From assembly GCA_008501835.1 (NCBI GenBank), contig QQUB01000621.1:1-5042 (forward strand): a DNA stretch of 5,042 bases. Reading direction: 5' to 3'. Made by a program: the position numbers and the translations under genes. This DNA comes from Bacteroidota bacterium (GTDB taxonomy: Bacteria; Bacteroidota; Bacteroidia; Chitinophagales; Saprospiraceae). The stretch's first letter is position 1; every line of letters begins with the position of its first letter. Below, piece after piece: positions 1-4,663 of this stretch. Under the pieces are notes generated by a model. It searched no databases, was not told the origin of the DNA, and saw only the letters and a program-made list of their open reading frames with translations.

Positions 1-106
1 GGGCGAGGCATTCTTCCATTGTCAAGCATTTAGCGGTAGTTTGGGCATTAAGATTCACTGTGAATAATACACCAGAGAAAGCCAGCAATAACATTAAATT
101 TTTCAT
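1..106 (-). CDS. Small exported cysteine-containing protein, N-terminal part only
   Basis: The gene reads leftwards from an ATG at 106-104 and leaves the window after 35 codons, so only the N-terminus is visible. Residues 1-21 form a classical signal peptide: M-K-N, then a hydrophobic core rich in Leu, Ala, Phe and Val, ending in L-N-A before Q22. Cleavage after A21 would give a mature protein beginning QTTAKC. Cysteines at 27 and 33 lie in the first dozen mature residues, and the first of them is not at a lipobox position, so this is probably a soluble periplasmic or secreted protein rather than a lipoprotein. I do not recognise the family and the rest is missing. It is divergent from the histidine kinase operon, and the 165-bp gap carries a good -7 box for this gene behind four phased regulator-type repeats. 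It is therefore a likely target of the neighbouring response regulator (inference). The start is supported by the signal peptide beginning exactly there. Confidence 0.72.
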   Translation of the reverse strand, partial: MKNLMLLLAFSGVLFTVNLNAQTTAKCLTMEECLA

Positions 107-141
107 GATACAATTTTTAGATTAAACAATTTTGGTTGAGG

Positions 142-149
142 CAAAAGTA
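142..149 (-). promoter_or_regulatory. Bacteroidota-type -7 box for the exported-protein gene
   Basis: On the minus strand this octamer reads TACTTTTG, a full match to the Bacteroidota -7 consensus TAnnTTTG. It lies 36 bp upstream of the ATG at 106, implying a leader of roughly 30 nt. The nearest TTTG that could serve as a -33 element (minus strand, 166-163) is only 13 bp away, too short for the usual spacing of about 19 bp. The place of the -33 element is instead taken by the start of the phased repeat array at 170. A weak -33 overlapped by binding sites is typical of an activator-dependent promoter, but activation is inferred. Confidence 0.5.
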
Positions 150-169
150 ATTCAAGCCCCTCCAAAATG

Positions 170-213
170 CTGTTACCCGGCTGTTATGCACTTGTTAAGC
201 ACCTGTTAAAGGA
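170..213. promoter_or_regulatory. Four 11-bp-phased direct repeats, probable response-regulator operator
   Basis: Four copies of YTGTTA begin at 170, 181, 192 and 203, an exact 11-bp period. Units 1, 2 and 4 are CTGTTA and unit 3 is TTGTTA. The 5-bp spacers vary (CCCGG, TGCAC, AGCAC, AAGGA), so the conserved part is the hexamer. On the minus strand the units read TAACAR. Direct hexamer-like half-sites one helical turn apart, bound by tandem dimers, are the known geometry of OmpR/PhoB-family sites such as the pho box. A regulator of that family is encoded about 1.3 kb away in the adjacent operon. Relative to the minus-strand promoter the array spans about -33 to -71, a usual activator position; it also lies upstream of the kinase gene. 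Binding by this particular regulator is inferred. Confidence 0.68.
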
Positions 214-233
214 ACTAAAGGTCCAGCAATTTT

Positions 234-244
234 CTGTTATTTTG
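234..244 (+). promoter_or_regulatory. Possible weak promoter of the kinase-regulator operon with a fifth CTGTTA
   Basis: A fifth CTGTTA lies at 234-239, out of the 11-bp phase of the main array (31 bp after the fourth unit). It overlaps TTATTTTG at 237-244, which matches TAnnTTTG except for one position. The octamer ends 27 bp before the kinase ATG at 272, a reasonable distance for a short leader. No TTTG-like -33 element is visible at the usual distance. If this is the operon promoter, the overlap would let the regulator influence its own synthesis, but the box is imperfect and the call is tentative. Confidence 0.27.
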
Positions 245-271
245 TGGTGGTGATTAATAAAAAGTTCTATT

Positions 272-1510
272 ATGAAAATCGGACGCACTCCAGCCATACT
301 GCTAGCATCCACACTTTCCATAATTGCCCTGGTAATTATTCAGTTCAACTGGATACAACACTCCAAAAGGCTTATGGAGGATGCTTTTGACAACCGGGTT
401 TGTACAGCATTATGTTCAACGGTGGAAGGTTTCTACGGAGTTCCTTCCTGTGCTGACAGCTCTGCCTGTAAAGTAAACAGCAACATTTTTAACCAACCTA
501 CCTGCGCCATCAATTCTCAAAAGGATCGCGATTCAGCTTTACTCGGATCTATGGCCCATGCTTTGGAATTTTATGATATTGACCAAAACTACTCCATTTC
601 CTTTACGGGAAAAAAAATTGATAAAAATGAGGAACCCAATACCTACCAGTTCCCGGTTCAAAATGAAAACTCCGAATCTGCCTTTGTCAATGTGGCCTTT
701 CCGGAAAAGAACCGGTATTTCCTGGGAGAATCACGGTTTATTCTGGTTTCCTCCATTGCTGTTTTAATCTTTATTGGCCTCGTATTTTTCTTTGCCAATC
801 TAATGCTCTGGAGGCAAAAACGTCAATCGGAAATCAATATTGATTTTTTCAACAATACTGCTCATGAATTCAGAACGCCATTAACCAATATTCTACTGGC
901 ATCAAAAATGATCTCCAGGCAAAATCAACTTCCCGACGACAATAAATATCTTCAAATCATTCGTCGGGAAAGTGCCAAATTGTTAGACCAGTCCGAAAAG
1001 GTGCTACATCTTGCCAAACTTGAAAATGGGGAGTATCAACTACAAAAAGAATTCATCAGCCTTAAAGAAATAGTTCATGGCGTTCTTAGTGATATGGATA
1101 TTCAGATCCAGAACAACCAGGCAGCTGTCAAAACAGATGATTTACCCGACGATCTTGAAATTTTTGGAGACAAATTACACGTAAGTAATGTTTTCAGAAA
1201 CTTATTGGAAAATGCTATTAAATACAATGACAATAAACCTGAGATCTCTATTTCGGCTGAGCAATCCTCAAAGGGAGTGACGATAATTTTTAAGGACAAT
1301 GGTATCGGCATTCCCAAATCTGAGCAAAAAATCATTTTTGACAAATTTCAACGACTTGGTGAAGGCAATACCCATAACCGGAAGGGGTTCGGTCTGGGGC
1401 TTACCTATGTAAAACTGATCATGGGACTTCACAAAGGGTTTATCAAGGTGATGAGTAATAAAAATGAAGGGAGCCAGTTTGCTCTGTTCTTACCTACACC
1501 ACAGAGATAG
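272..1510 (+). CDS. Membrane sensor histidine kinase with a cysteine-rich extracytoplasmic domain
   Basis: A 412-residue class I histidine kinase that would autophosphorylate and pass the phosphate to the regulator encoded next. TM1 covers about residues 8-27 and TM2 about 156-180, enclosing an extracytoplasmic sensor of about 128 residues. Cysteines at 44, 48, 60, 66 and 78 cluster in its first third and there are none elsewhere in that domain. No HAMP domain fits between TM2 and the H-box, which follows within about 18 residues. HisKA motif: HEFRTP with phospho-acceptor His198; E199 and T202 match the E..T/N pattern of kinases that are also phosphatases. HATPase motifs: N-box NLLENAIKY (310-318), G1 DNGIGIP (342-348), F-box IFDKFQRL (355-362), G2 GFGLGL (372-377). 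The protein is intact with all catalytic motifs. The ligand is unknown; the cysteines suggest redox or metal sensing, but that is inference. The ATG starts just ahead of TM1; no Shine-Dalgarno is seen, as is usual for the phylum. Confidence 0.93.
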   Translation: MKIGRTPAILLASTLSIIALVIIQFNWIQHSKRLMEDAFDNRVCTALCSTVEGFYGVPSCADSSACKVNSNIFNQPTCAINSQKDRDSALLGSMAHALEFYDIDQNYSISFTGKKIDKNEEPNTYQFPVQNENSESAFVNVAFPEKNRYFLGESRFILVSSIAVLIFIGLVFFFANLMLWRQKRQSEINIDFFNNTAHEFRTPLTNILLASKMISRQNQLPDDNKYLQIIRRESAKLLDQSEKVLHLAKLENGEYQLQKEFISLKEIVHGVLSDMDIQIQNNQAAVKTDDLPDDLEIFGDKLHVSNVFRNLLENAIKYNDNKPEISISAEQSSKGVTIIFKDNGIGIPKSEQKIIFDKFQRLGEGNTHNRKGFGLGLTYVKLIMGLHKGFIKVMSNKNEGSQFALFLPTPQR

Positions 1511-1539
1511 ATCAATTCAGAACAGCCAAATTTATTAGA

Positions 1540-2241
1540 ATGAGAATTTTAATAGTAGAAGATGACACCAGTTTAGGATTCCTCCTTATGGAATTTCTCG
1601 AATCGGAAAACTTCGATGTGAAATTATGCCGTGATGGAGAATCTGGGTTAAAAACCTTTCAGAAACATGCATTCGACCTATGTTTGCTGGATATCATGCT
1701 TCCCAAAATGGATGGGTTCACCCTTGCTCAAAAAATTAGACAGATCAATGATACGGTTCCCTTTTTGTTTTTGACAGCCAGGTCAATGAAGTCTGATAAA
1801 CTGAAAGGGTTTTCCATTGGAGCTGAGGATTATATTACCAAACCATTTGATGATGAGGAATTGTTATGTCGTATCAATGTGATCATGAGGCGATCTCAAA
1901 AAACCACTCCGGTAGAATCCACACAGTCACAATTTAAAATCGGACAATACGATTTTGATTATTCCCTGCAAAAGCTTTGTCTCAATGGTCAGACTTTAAG
2001 GTTGACGGAAAAGGAAAATGAGGTGCTAAAACTATTGTGTCTAAATGAAAATAAAATCCTGAGAAGAGAGGATGCCGTGGAACAAATCTACGGCAAAAAG
2101 GACTACTTCCTCGGCAGAAGCTTTGATGTTTTTATTTCCAGATTACGAAAAATCCTCAAAGATGACCCGCGAATAACCATCGAAAATGTATACAACGTAG
2201 GATTTATATTTAAGGTCGGACAAGAAACCGAGATCAATTAA
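1540..2241 (+). CDS. OmpR/PhoB-family DNA-binding response regulator
   Basis: A 233-residue two-domain regulator, the normal length for the family. The receiver domain (about 1-118) has the acidic pair D8-D9, phospho-acceptor D51 in LLDIMLP, T79 in LTAR and K101 followed by P102 in the ITKPF motif, so every switch residue is present. A linker of about 12 residues leads to a C-terminal winged-helix domain (about 131-226). Its recognition helix lies around SFDVFISRLRKIL (194-206), followed by the wing region ending NVYNVGFIFKV. The gene begins 29 bp after the kinase stop on the same strand, so the two are almost certainly co-transcribed and form a cognate pair. Proteins of this family bind tandem direct repeats about 11 bp apart, exactly what lies upstream of the operon at 170-213. 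The gene ends 9 bp before the convergent adenosyltransferase gene, with no hairpin terminator in the gap. Confidence 0.95.
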   Translation: MRILIVEDDTSLGFLLMEFLESENFDVKLCRDGESGLKTFQKHAFDLCLLDIMLPKMDGFTLAQKIRQINDTVPFLFLTARSMKSDKLKGFSIGAEDYITKPFDDEELLCRINVIMRRSQKTTPVESTQSQFKIGQYDFDYSLQKLCLNGQTLRLTEKENEVLKLLCLNENKILRREDAVEQIYGKKDYFLGRSFDVFISRLRKILKDDPRITIENVYNVGFIFKVGQETEIN

Positions 2242-2250
2242 GCGTTAAGA

Positions 2251-2793
2251 TCATCGACTCTTCCATTCCACCTCATCCACACCAAGATCCTGCCCTATCT
2301 TACGTGACAGAACAAAAAGAAAATCCGACAACCTGTTGAGATATTTGATAACCAATGGATCGACTTCTTCTTCTGTTGCTAGTCCTACCACACGTCTTTC
2401 AGCCCTGCGGCAAACACATCTGGCCACGTGACAGTGGGAAACAACCGTGTGCCCTCCCGGCAAGATAAAACTCTTGAGCGGAGGTAAAGTCTCTTCCATT
2501 TCATCAATGGTCTTTTCCAGAAGATCAATCTCTGCTTCCTTTACCAGGAGATAGTCAGGTCTTTTTCCTGGAGCACTGGCCAAAATACCACCAAGAACAA
2601 ATAAGGTGTCTTGGATACGTTTAAGCAGATCACGTAATGATTGGTCCTCCAGACTGTCACGAACAACCCCAACATGGGCATTCAACTCATCAACTGTTCC
2701 ATAGGATTCAATGCGCAAATGATGTTTGGAAAGTCTTTGTCCTCCAAATAATGAGGTTTCTCCCAGATCCCCCTTTTTCGTATATATCTTCAA
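2251..2793 (-). CDS. PduO-type cob(I)alamin (corrinoid) adenosyltransferase
   Basis: This 180-residue cytoplasmic enzyme transfers the adenosyl group of ATP to cob(I)alamin or cobyrinate diamide, making the coenzyme B12 form used by enzymes such as methylmalonyl-CoA mutase. Family signatures appear in order: N-terminal ATP-binding stretch KKGDLGETSLFGG (6-18), SYGTVDELNAHVG (30-42) with D35, FILPGG (109-114), ARCVCRRAERRVV (124-136) holding the conserved arginines and Glu132, and YLNRLSDFLFVLSR (151-164) with N153 and R154. Length and motifs are complete. The start codon is TTG (2793-2791): no in-frame ATG exists between it and the upstream stop at 2857-2859, the next Met is residue 99, and MKIYTKKGD is the normal family N-terminus. 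No cobalamin riboswitch was recognised upstream and no B12 biosynthesis genes are adjacent, so corrinoid salvage is plausible but not shown. It is convergent with the response regulator gene. Confidence 0.93.
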   Translation of the reverse strand: MKIYTKKGDLGETSLFGGQRLSKHHLRIESYGTVDELNAHVGVVRDSLEDQSLRDLLKRIQDTLFVLGGILASAPGKRPDYLLVKEAEIDLLEKTIDEMEETLPPLKSFILPGGHTVVSHCHVARCVCRRAERRVVGLATEEEVDPLVIKYLNRLSDFLFVLSRKIGQDLGVDEVEWKSR

Positions 2794-2910
2794 AACGGAA
2801 AGGTTTTTGTTTTTAAACCGCTGTACAATAAAAAAGTTGCGGACTACACGCGCAAGTTAAGAGCTTGCTCAAATTTTACCCTCTAAAAGTCATATATTTT
2901 TTGTGAACTT

Positions 2911-2918
2911 CAAATTTA
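2911..2918 (-). promoter_or_regulatory. Candidate -7 box for the adenosyltransferase gene
   Basis: On the minus strand this reads TAAATTTG, a full match to TAnnTTTG. It would give a leader of about 110 nt before the TTG start. No TTTG is present at the expected -33 distance, and such an octamer can occur by chance in AT-rich spacer DNA, so support is weak. Confidence 0.25.
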
Positions 2919-2934
2919 TCCGATAGACTGGATA

Positions 2935-3009
2935 TCTGGAAGAGTGGATAATTGGAAGGGAAGTTTCCATGACCAGAAATCCATTTTTCCACTTCATCCA
3001 TTATTCCAA
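2935..3009. repeat. Imperfect palindrome of TGGATA/TGGAA units
   Basis: The left arm (about 2935-2957) is built of TGGAA, TGGATAA and TTGGAA units. The right arm (about 2987-3009) carries the complementary TTCCA, ATCCA and TTCCA units in matching order, with one extra base, around a loop of about 30 nt. Transcribed, it could fold into a long imperfect hairpin. The block TGGAAGAGTGGATAA at 2937-2951 recurs exactly, in reverse orientation, at 4516-4530. This points to a dispersed intergenic repeat family. Confidence 0.5.
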
Positions 3010-3053
3010 AGGGTTTGGATTAAAAATTGGTTATCCGGAAGGAATTTGAAAAG

Positions 3054-3074
3054 ATTTAAAATAACCCTTTAAAT
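3054..3074. repeat. AT-only 7-bp inverted repeat downstream of the ABC gene
   Basis: ATTTAAA at 3054-3060 and TTTAAAT at 3068-3074 form a perfect 7-bp inverted repeat around a 7-nt loop, about 50 bp beyond the ATPase stop. It could mark the 3' end of that minus-strand transcript. The stem has no G-C pairs and no uninterrupted U-tract follows, so terminator function is doubtful. Confidence 0.25.
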
Positions 3075-3125
3075 ATTACCCGCAATGCGTAATCCGCAAC
3101 TCTTTATTTTTAGAAGATGGTGTGT

Positions 3126-3830
3126 TTATCCTTCGGCGGAAGCTGTTTCCTGGATAGTATCTGATTCAATCAGACCATCCCGCAACCAAATAACTCGTTT
3201 GGCTTTTTCCGCAATATCTGGTTCGTGTGTTACAAGAATTACAGTATTCCCAGCCGCATGGATCTTGTCAAAAATATCCATAATCTCAATGGAAGTCTTG
3301 GTGTCGAGGTTACCGGTCGGCTCATCAGCCAGAATGATCGATGGATCATTAACCAAAGCTCTTGCAATAGCCACACGTTGACGCTGTCCACCTGAGAGCT
3401 CATTTGGCTTGTGTTCCACTCTGTCACCAAGGCCAACTGAATCCAGGACCTGCTGAGCTTTTTCCAATCGTATTTTTCTTGGAACGCCTGCATAAACCAA
3501 CGGCAAGGCAACATTCTCCAAAGCCGTTAACCTTGGGAGCAGGTTAAAAGTTTGGAATACAAAACCGATCTCCTTATTTCTGACGTGAGCAAGTTCATCA
3601 TCCGTCATGGTACTAACCTCAGTATCATTGAGCCAATATTGACCACTGGTTGGTGTATCCAGGCAACCAATGAGGTTCATCAGAGTGGATTTTCCGGATC
3701 CCGATGGCCCCATAAGGGCTAAATACTCATTTTTATAAACATCCATGGAAATATCCTGAAGGGCATTAACCTGCGTCGTTCCCATGATGTAAATTTTTCT
3801 CAAATGTTCAACGGAAATAATTGGCTTCAT
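3126..3830 (-). CDS. ABC transporter ATP-binding protein, LolD/MacB (MacB-type export) family
   Basis: A 234-residue single-domain ATPase that would sit on the inner face of the cytoplasmic membrane and power a MacB/FtsX/LolCE-type permease, a group acting in lipoprotein release, efflux or other envelope tasks. All nucleotide-binding elements are present: Walker A GPSGSGKST (41-49), Q-loop Q93 in FVFQTFNLLPRLTALENV, signature LSGGQ (145-149), Walker B IILADEP (165-171) with catalytic E170, D-loop NLD (174-176) and switch H202. The FQxFNLLPRLTALENV stretch and a length near 230 residues are typical of the LolD/MacB subgroup. No permease gene is adjacent: the neighbours are gatC upstream and the adenosyltransferase downstream on the same strand. 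The partner must be encoded elsewhere, so the substrate cannot be assigned. The start is ATG at 3830-3828, directly before the usual N-terminal beta strand (PIISVEHLRK). It may be read through from gatC, 128 bp upstream. Confidence 0.93.
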   Translation of the reverse strand: MKPIISVEHLRKIYIMGTTQVNALQDISMDVYKNEYLALMGPSGSGKSTLMNLIGCLDTPTSGQYWLNDTEVSTMTDDELAHVRNKEIGFVFQTFNLLPRLTALENVALPLVYAGVPRKIRLEKAQQVLDSVGLGDRVEHKPNELSGGQRQRVAIARALVNDPSIILADEPTGNLDTKTSIEIMDIFDKIHAAGNTVILVTHEPDIAEKAKRVIWLRDGLIESDTIQETASAEG

Positions 3831-3925
3831 CTTAATAATTGTTTGACGTTGTTTTAGCGCTCGCTTTGTTCGCTGTTAGATTTTGTTCAATTTACTCCAG
3901 GGCCAAGTCCTGCAGCTATAAAAAA

Positions 3926-3953
3926 ACTGAAGACTGAAGACTGAAGACTGCGG
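3926..3953. repeat. 7-bp tandem repeat (ACTGAAG) beside the gatC stop
   Basis: Three perfect ACTGAAG units (3926-3932, 3933-3939, 3940-3946) are followed by a diverged fourth, ACTGCGG (3947-3953). The array ends 5 bp from the gatC stop codon (3959-3961). It occupies the 128-bp spacer before the ABC ATPase gene on the minus strand. Such slippage-prone arrays can vary in copy number; no function is evident. Confidence 0.75.
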
Positions 3954-3958
3954 ACTTT

Positions 3959-4249
3959 CTACTTAATCACCTTAGGCACCTTAAAGTAAGTCCCATCCTG
4001 ATCAGGAGCATTTTTTAATGCTTCTTCTCTGCTGATCCTGGATTCAATTTCGTCTTCCCTCCAGACATTTCCATTCTCCTCATTGACGTAAACCAAAGGT
4101 TCCACCCCCTGGGTATCCAGATCATTAAGCTTTTCAACCATTTTGAGTATCTCATTCAGATCCTCCCGGATTTTTTTCTTTTCAGCTTTTCCCAATTCCA
4201 GTCTGGCCAGCTTTTCGAGTTTTGAAATTAACTTATTATCTATTACCAT
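3959..4249 (-). CDS. gatC: Asp-tRNA(Asn)/Glu-tRNA(Gln) amidotransferase subunit C
   Basis: A 96-residue protein with the full GatC layout. An N-terminal helical segment contains LEKLARLEL (11-19); then comes the coiled helix DLNEILKMVEKLNDLDTQGVEPL (30-52), a linker with WREDE (63-67), and the C-terminal signature REEALKNAPDQDGTYFKVPKVI (74-95). GatC stabilises the GatA-GatB core of the enzyme that amidates misacylated Glu-tRNA(Gln) or Asp-tRNA(Asn) in the cytoplasm, an essential translation step in bacteria lacking the matching synthetase. The length is typical. gatA and gatB are not in this window, so the subunits are encoded apart or gatA/gatB lie elsewhere. The ATG at 4249-4247 sits right before the conserved start of the domain. 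A TAnnTTTG-type box lies 54 bp upstream. Confidence 0.95.
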   Translation of the reverse strand: MVIDNKLISKLEKLARLELGKAEKKKIREDLNEILKMVEKLNDLDTQGVEPLVYVNEENGNVWREDEIESRISREEALKNAPDQDGTYFKVPKVIK

Positions 4250-4302
4250 ATCAAATTATTAGAAGTTCGCACCTTTTTATTCGCTTAATGGTAGCATTTT
4301 CA

Positions 4303-4310
4303 CAAATCTA
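4303..4310 (-). promoter_or_regulatory. Candidate -7 box of gatC
   Basis: On the minus strand this reads TAGATTTG, a full match to TAnnTTTG. It ends 53 bp before the gatC ATG, giving a leader of roughly 50 nt. A correctly spaced -33 TTTG is not visible, so the call rests on the single box and its position. Confidence 0.38.
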
Positions 4311-4343
4311 TCAAAAATTGAAATTTTATCGTTTAAATGTCCT

Positions 4344-4360
4344 GGGAATTAAAAATTCCC
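4344..4360. repeat. Perfect 7-bp inverted repeat in the gatC/kinase divergent spacer
   Basis: GGGAATT (4344-4350) and AATTCCC (4354-4360) are perfect complements around AAA, and flanking T and G could add a wobble pair in RNA. It lies between two divergent genes, where no transcript is expected to end, so a terminator is unlikely. It sits roughly 45-60 bp upstream of the presumed gatC transcription start. A protein-binding palindrome or a relic of the repeat-rich spacer are both possible. Confidence 0.4.
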
Positions 4361-4460
4361 GACTTTAATTTTATTTTCGCATGTAACTTAGAGCATGTTT
4401 AAAATTTTATTCATTGAAAACTTAATTTCTTATCCCAAACAGTATTACAATGGGTAGCGG

Positions 4461-4530
4461 AAATTTGGATAGTTGGAAAATTGGATAAATGAAATAAGTC
4501 ATCCATCCTTCTATTTTATCCACTCTTCCA
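4461..4530. repeat. Second imperfect palindrome of TGGATA/TGGAA units
   Basis: GGAAAATTGGATAAA (4475-4489) is complementary at 13 of 15 positions to TTTATCCACTCTTCC (4515-4529), around a 25-nt loop. A further TTTGGATAGTTGGAA unit (4464-4478) precedes and overlaps the left arm. The right arm includes the 15-bp block that recurs in opposite orientation at 2937-2951. ATGAAATAA occurs just after each arm (near 4489 and 4537). Confidence 0.5.
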
Positions 4531-4588
4531 CTCGAAATGAAATAACATTTTTTGGGTTACTAAAATCTTGAATAAAATTGTTAAACAG

Positions 4589-4663
4589 ACTTTTGGACTA
4601 TTGCATAATGAAAATCCTGCACCTTTCCGGTCAAAGAATCCAGGTATCAAATAGTCTAAAGGT
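4589..4663. repeat. Imperfect inverted repeat upstream of the deoxynucleoside kinase
   Basis: ACTTTTGGACTATT (4589-4602) is complementary at 12 of 14 positions to AATAGTCTAAAGGT (4650-4663), with a 47-nt loop. It is a different sequence from the TGGATA palindromes but of similar size and build, and lies 52 bp before the kinase start. Confidence 0.4.

Larger units (their letters stand above)
2835..3101. repeat. Inverted 13-bp pair bounding a 267-bp intergenic segment
   Basis: AGTTGCGGACTAC at 2835-2847 is matched in inverted orientation by GTAATCCGCAACT at 3089-3101, agreeing at 12 of 13 positions. The pair encloses nearly the whole spacer, resembling the ends of a small non-autonomous element. 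No coding capacity lies inside and no clear flanking target-site duplication was recognised. Part of the motif, GCGGACT, also occurs alone at 3950-3956 beside gatC, which favours a dispersed short intergenic repeat over a true transposable element. Confidence 0.35.
2794..3125. other. 332-bp non-coding spacer with nested inverted repeats
   Basis: This spacer lies between the ABC ATPase stop and the adenosyltransferase start, both on the minus strand. I see no convincing gene in it. It holds a possible -7 box (2911-2918), a near-perfect 13-bp inverted pair at 2835-2847 and 3089-3101, an imperfect palindrome of TGGATA/TGGAA units (about 2935-3009), and an AT-only inverted repeat (3054-3074). The length and the promoter-like box suggest the adenosyltransferase is transcribed separately from the ATPase. 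Confidence 0.6.

Noticed and set aside
163..166. TTTG on the minus strand as the -33 element of the exported-protein promoter
   Set aside because: It is only 13 bp from the -7 box, too close for the usual Bacteroidota spacing of about 19 bp.
558..767. Plus-strand open frame inside the histidine kinase gene
   Set aside because: It is a shifted frame within the intact kinase sensor and TM2 coding region, with no sign of a real overlapping gene.
1102..1344. Minus-strand open frame opposite the kinase ATPase domain
   Set aside because: Antisense to the conserved N-box and G1 coding region; no promoter or family evidence.
2794..3125. Cobalamin riboswitch before the adenosyltransferase
   Set aside because: I looked for a B12-box-like sequence and a large structured leader and saw neither; the spacer structure is explained by short dispersed repeats.
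3085..3381. Plus-strand open frame over the end of the ABC ATPase gene
   Set aside because: It is antisense to the conserved H-loop, Walker B and signature region of the ATPase, and its translation resembles no protein.
3926..3953. CRISPR array
   Set aside because: The units are 7 bp and directly adjacent with no spacers; this is a simple tandem repeat.
4344..4360. Rho-independent terminator
   Set aside because: It lies between divergent genes and is not followed by a continuous T-tract on either strand.
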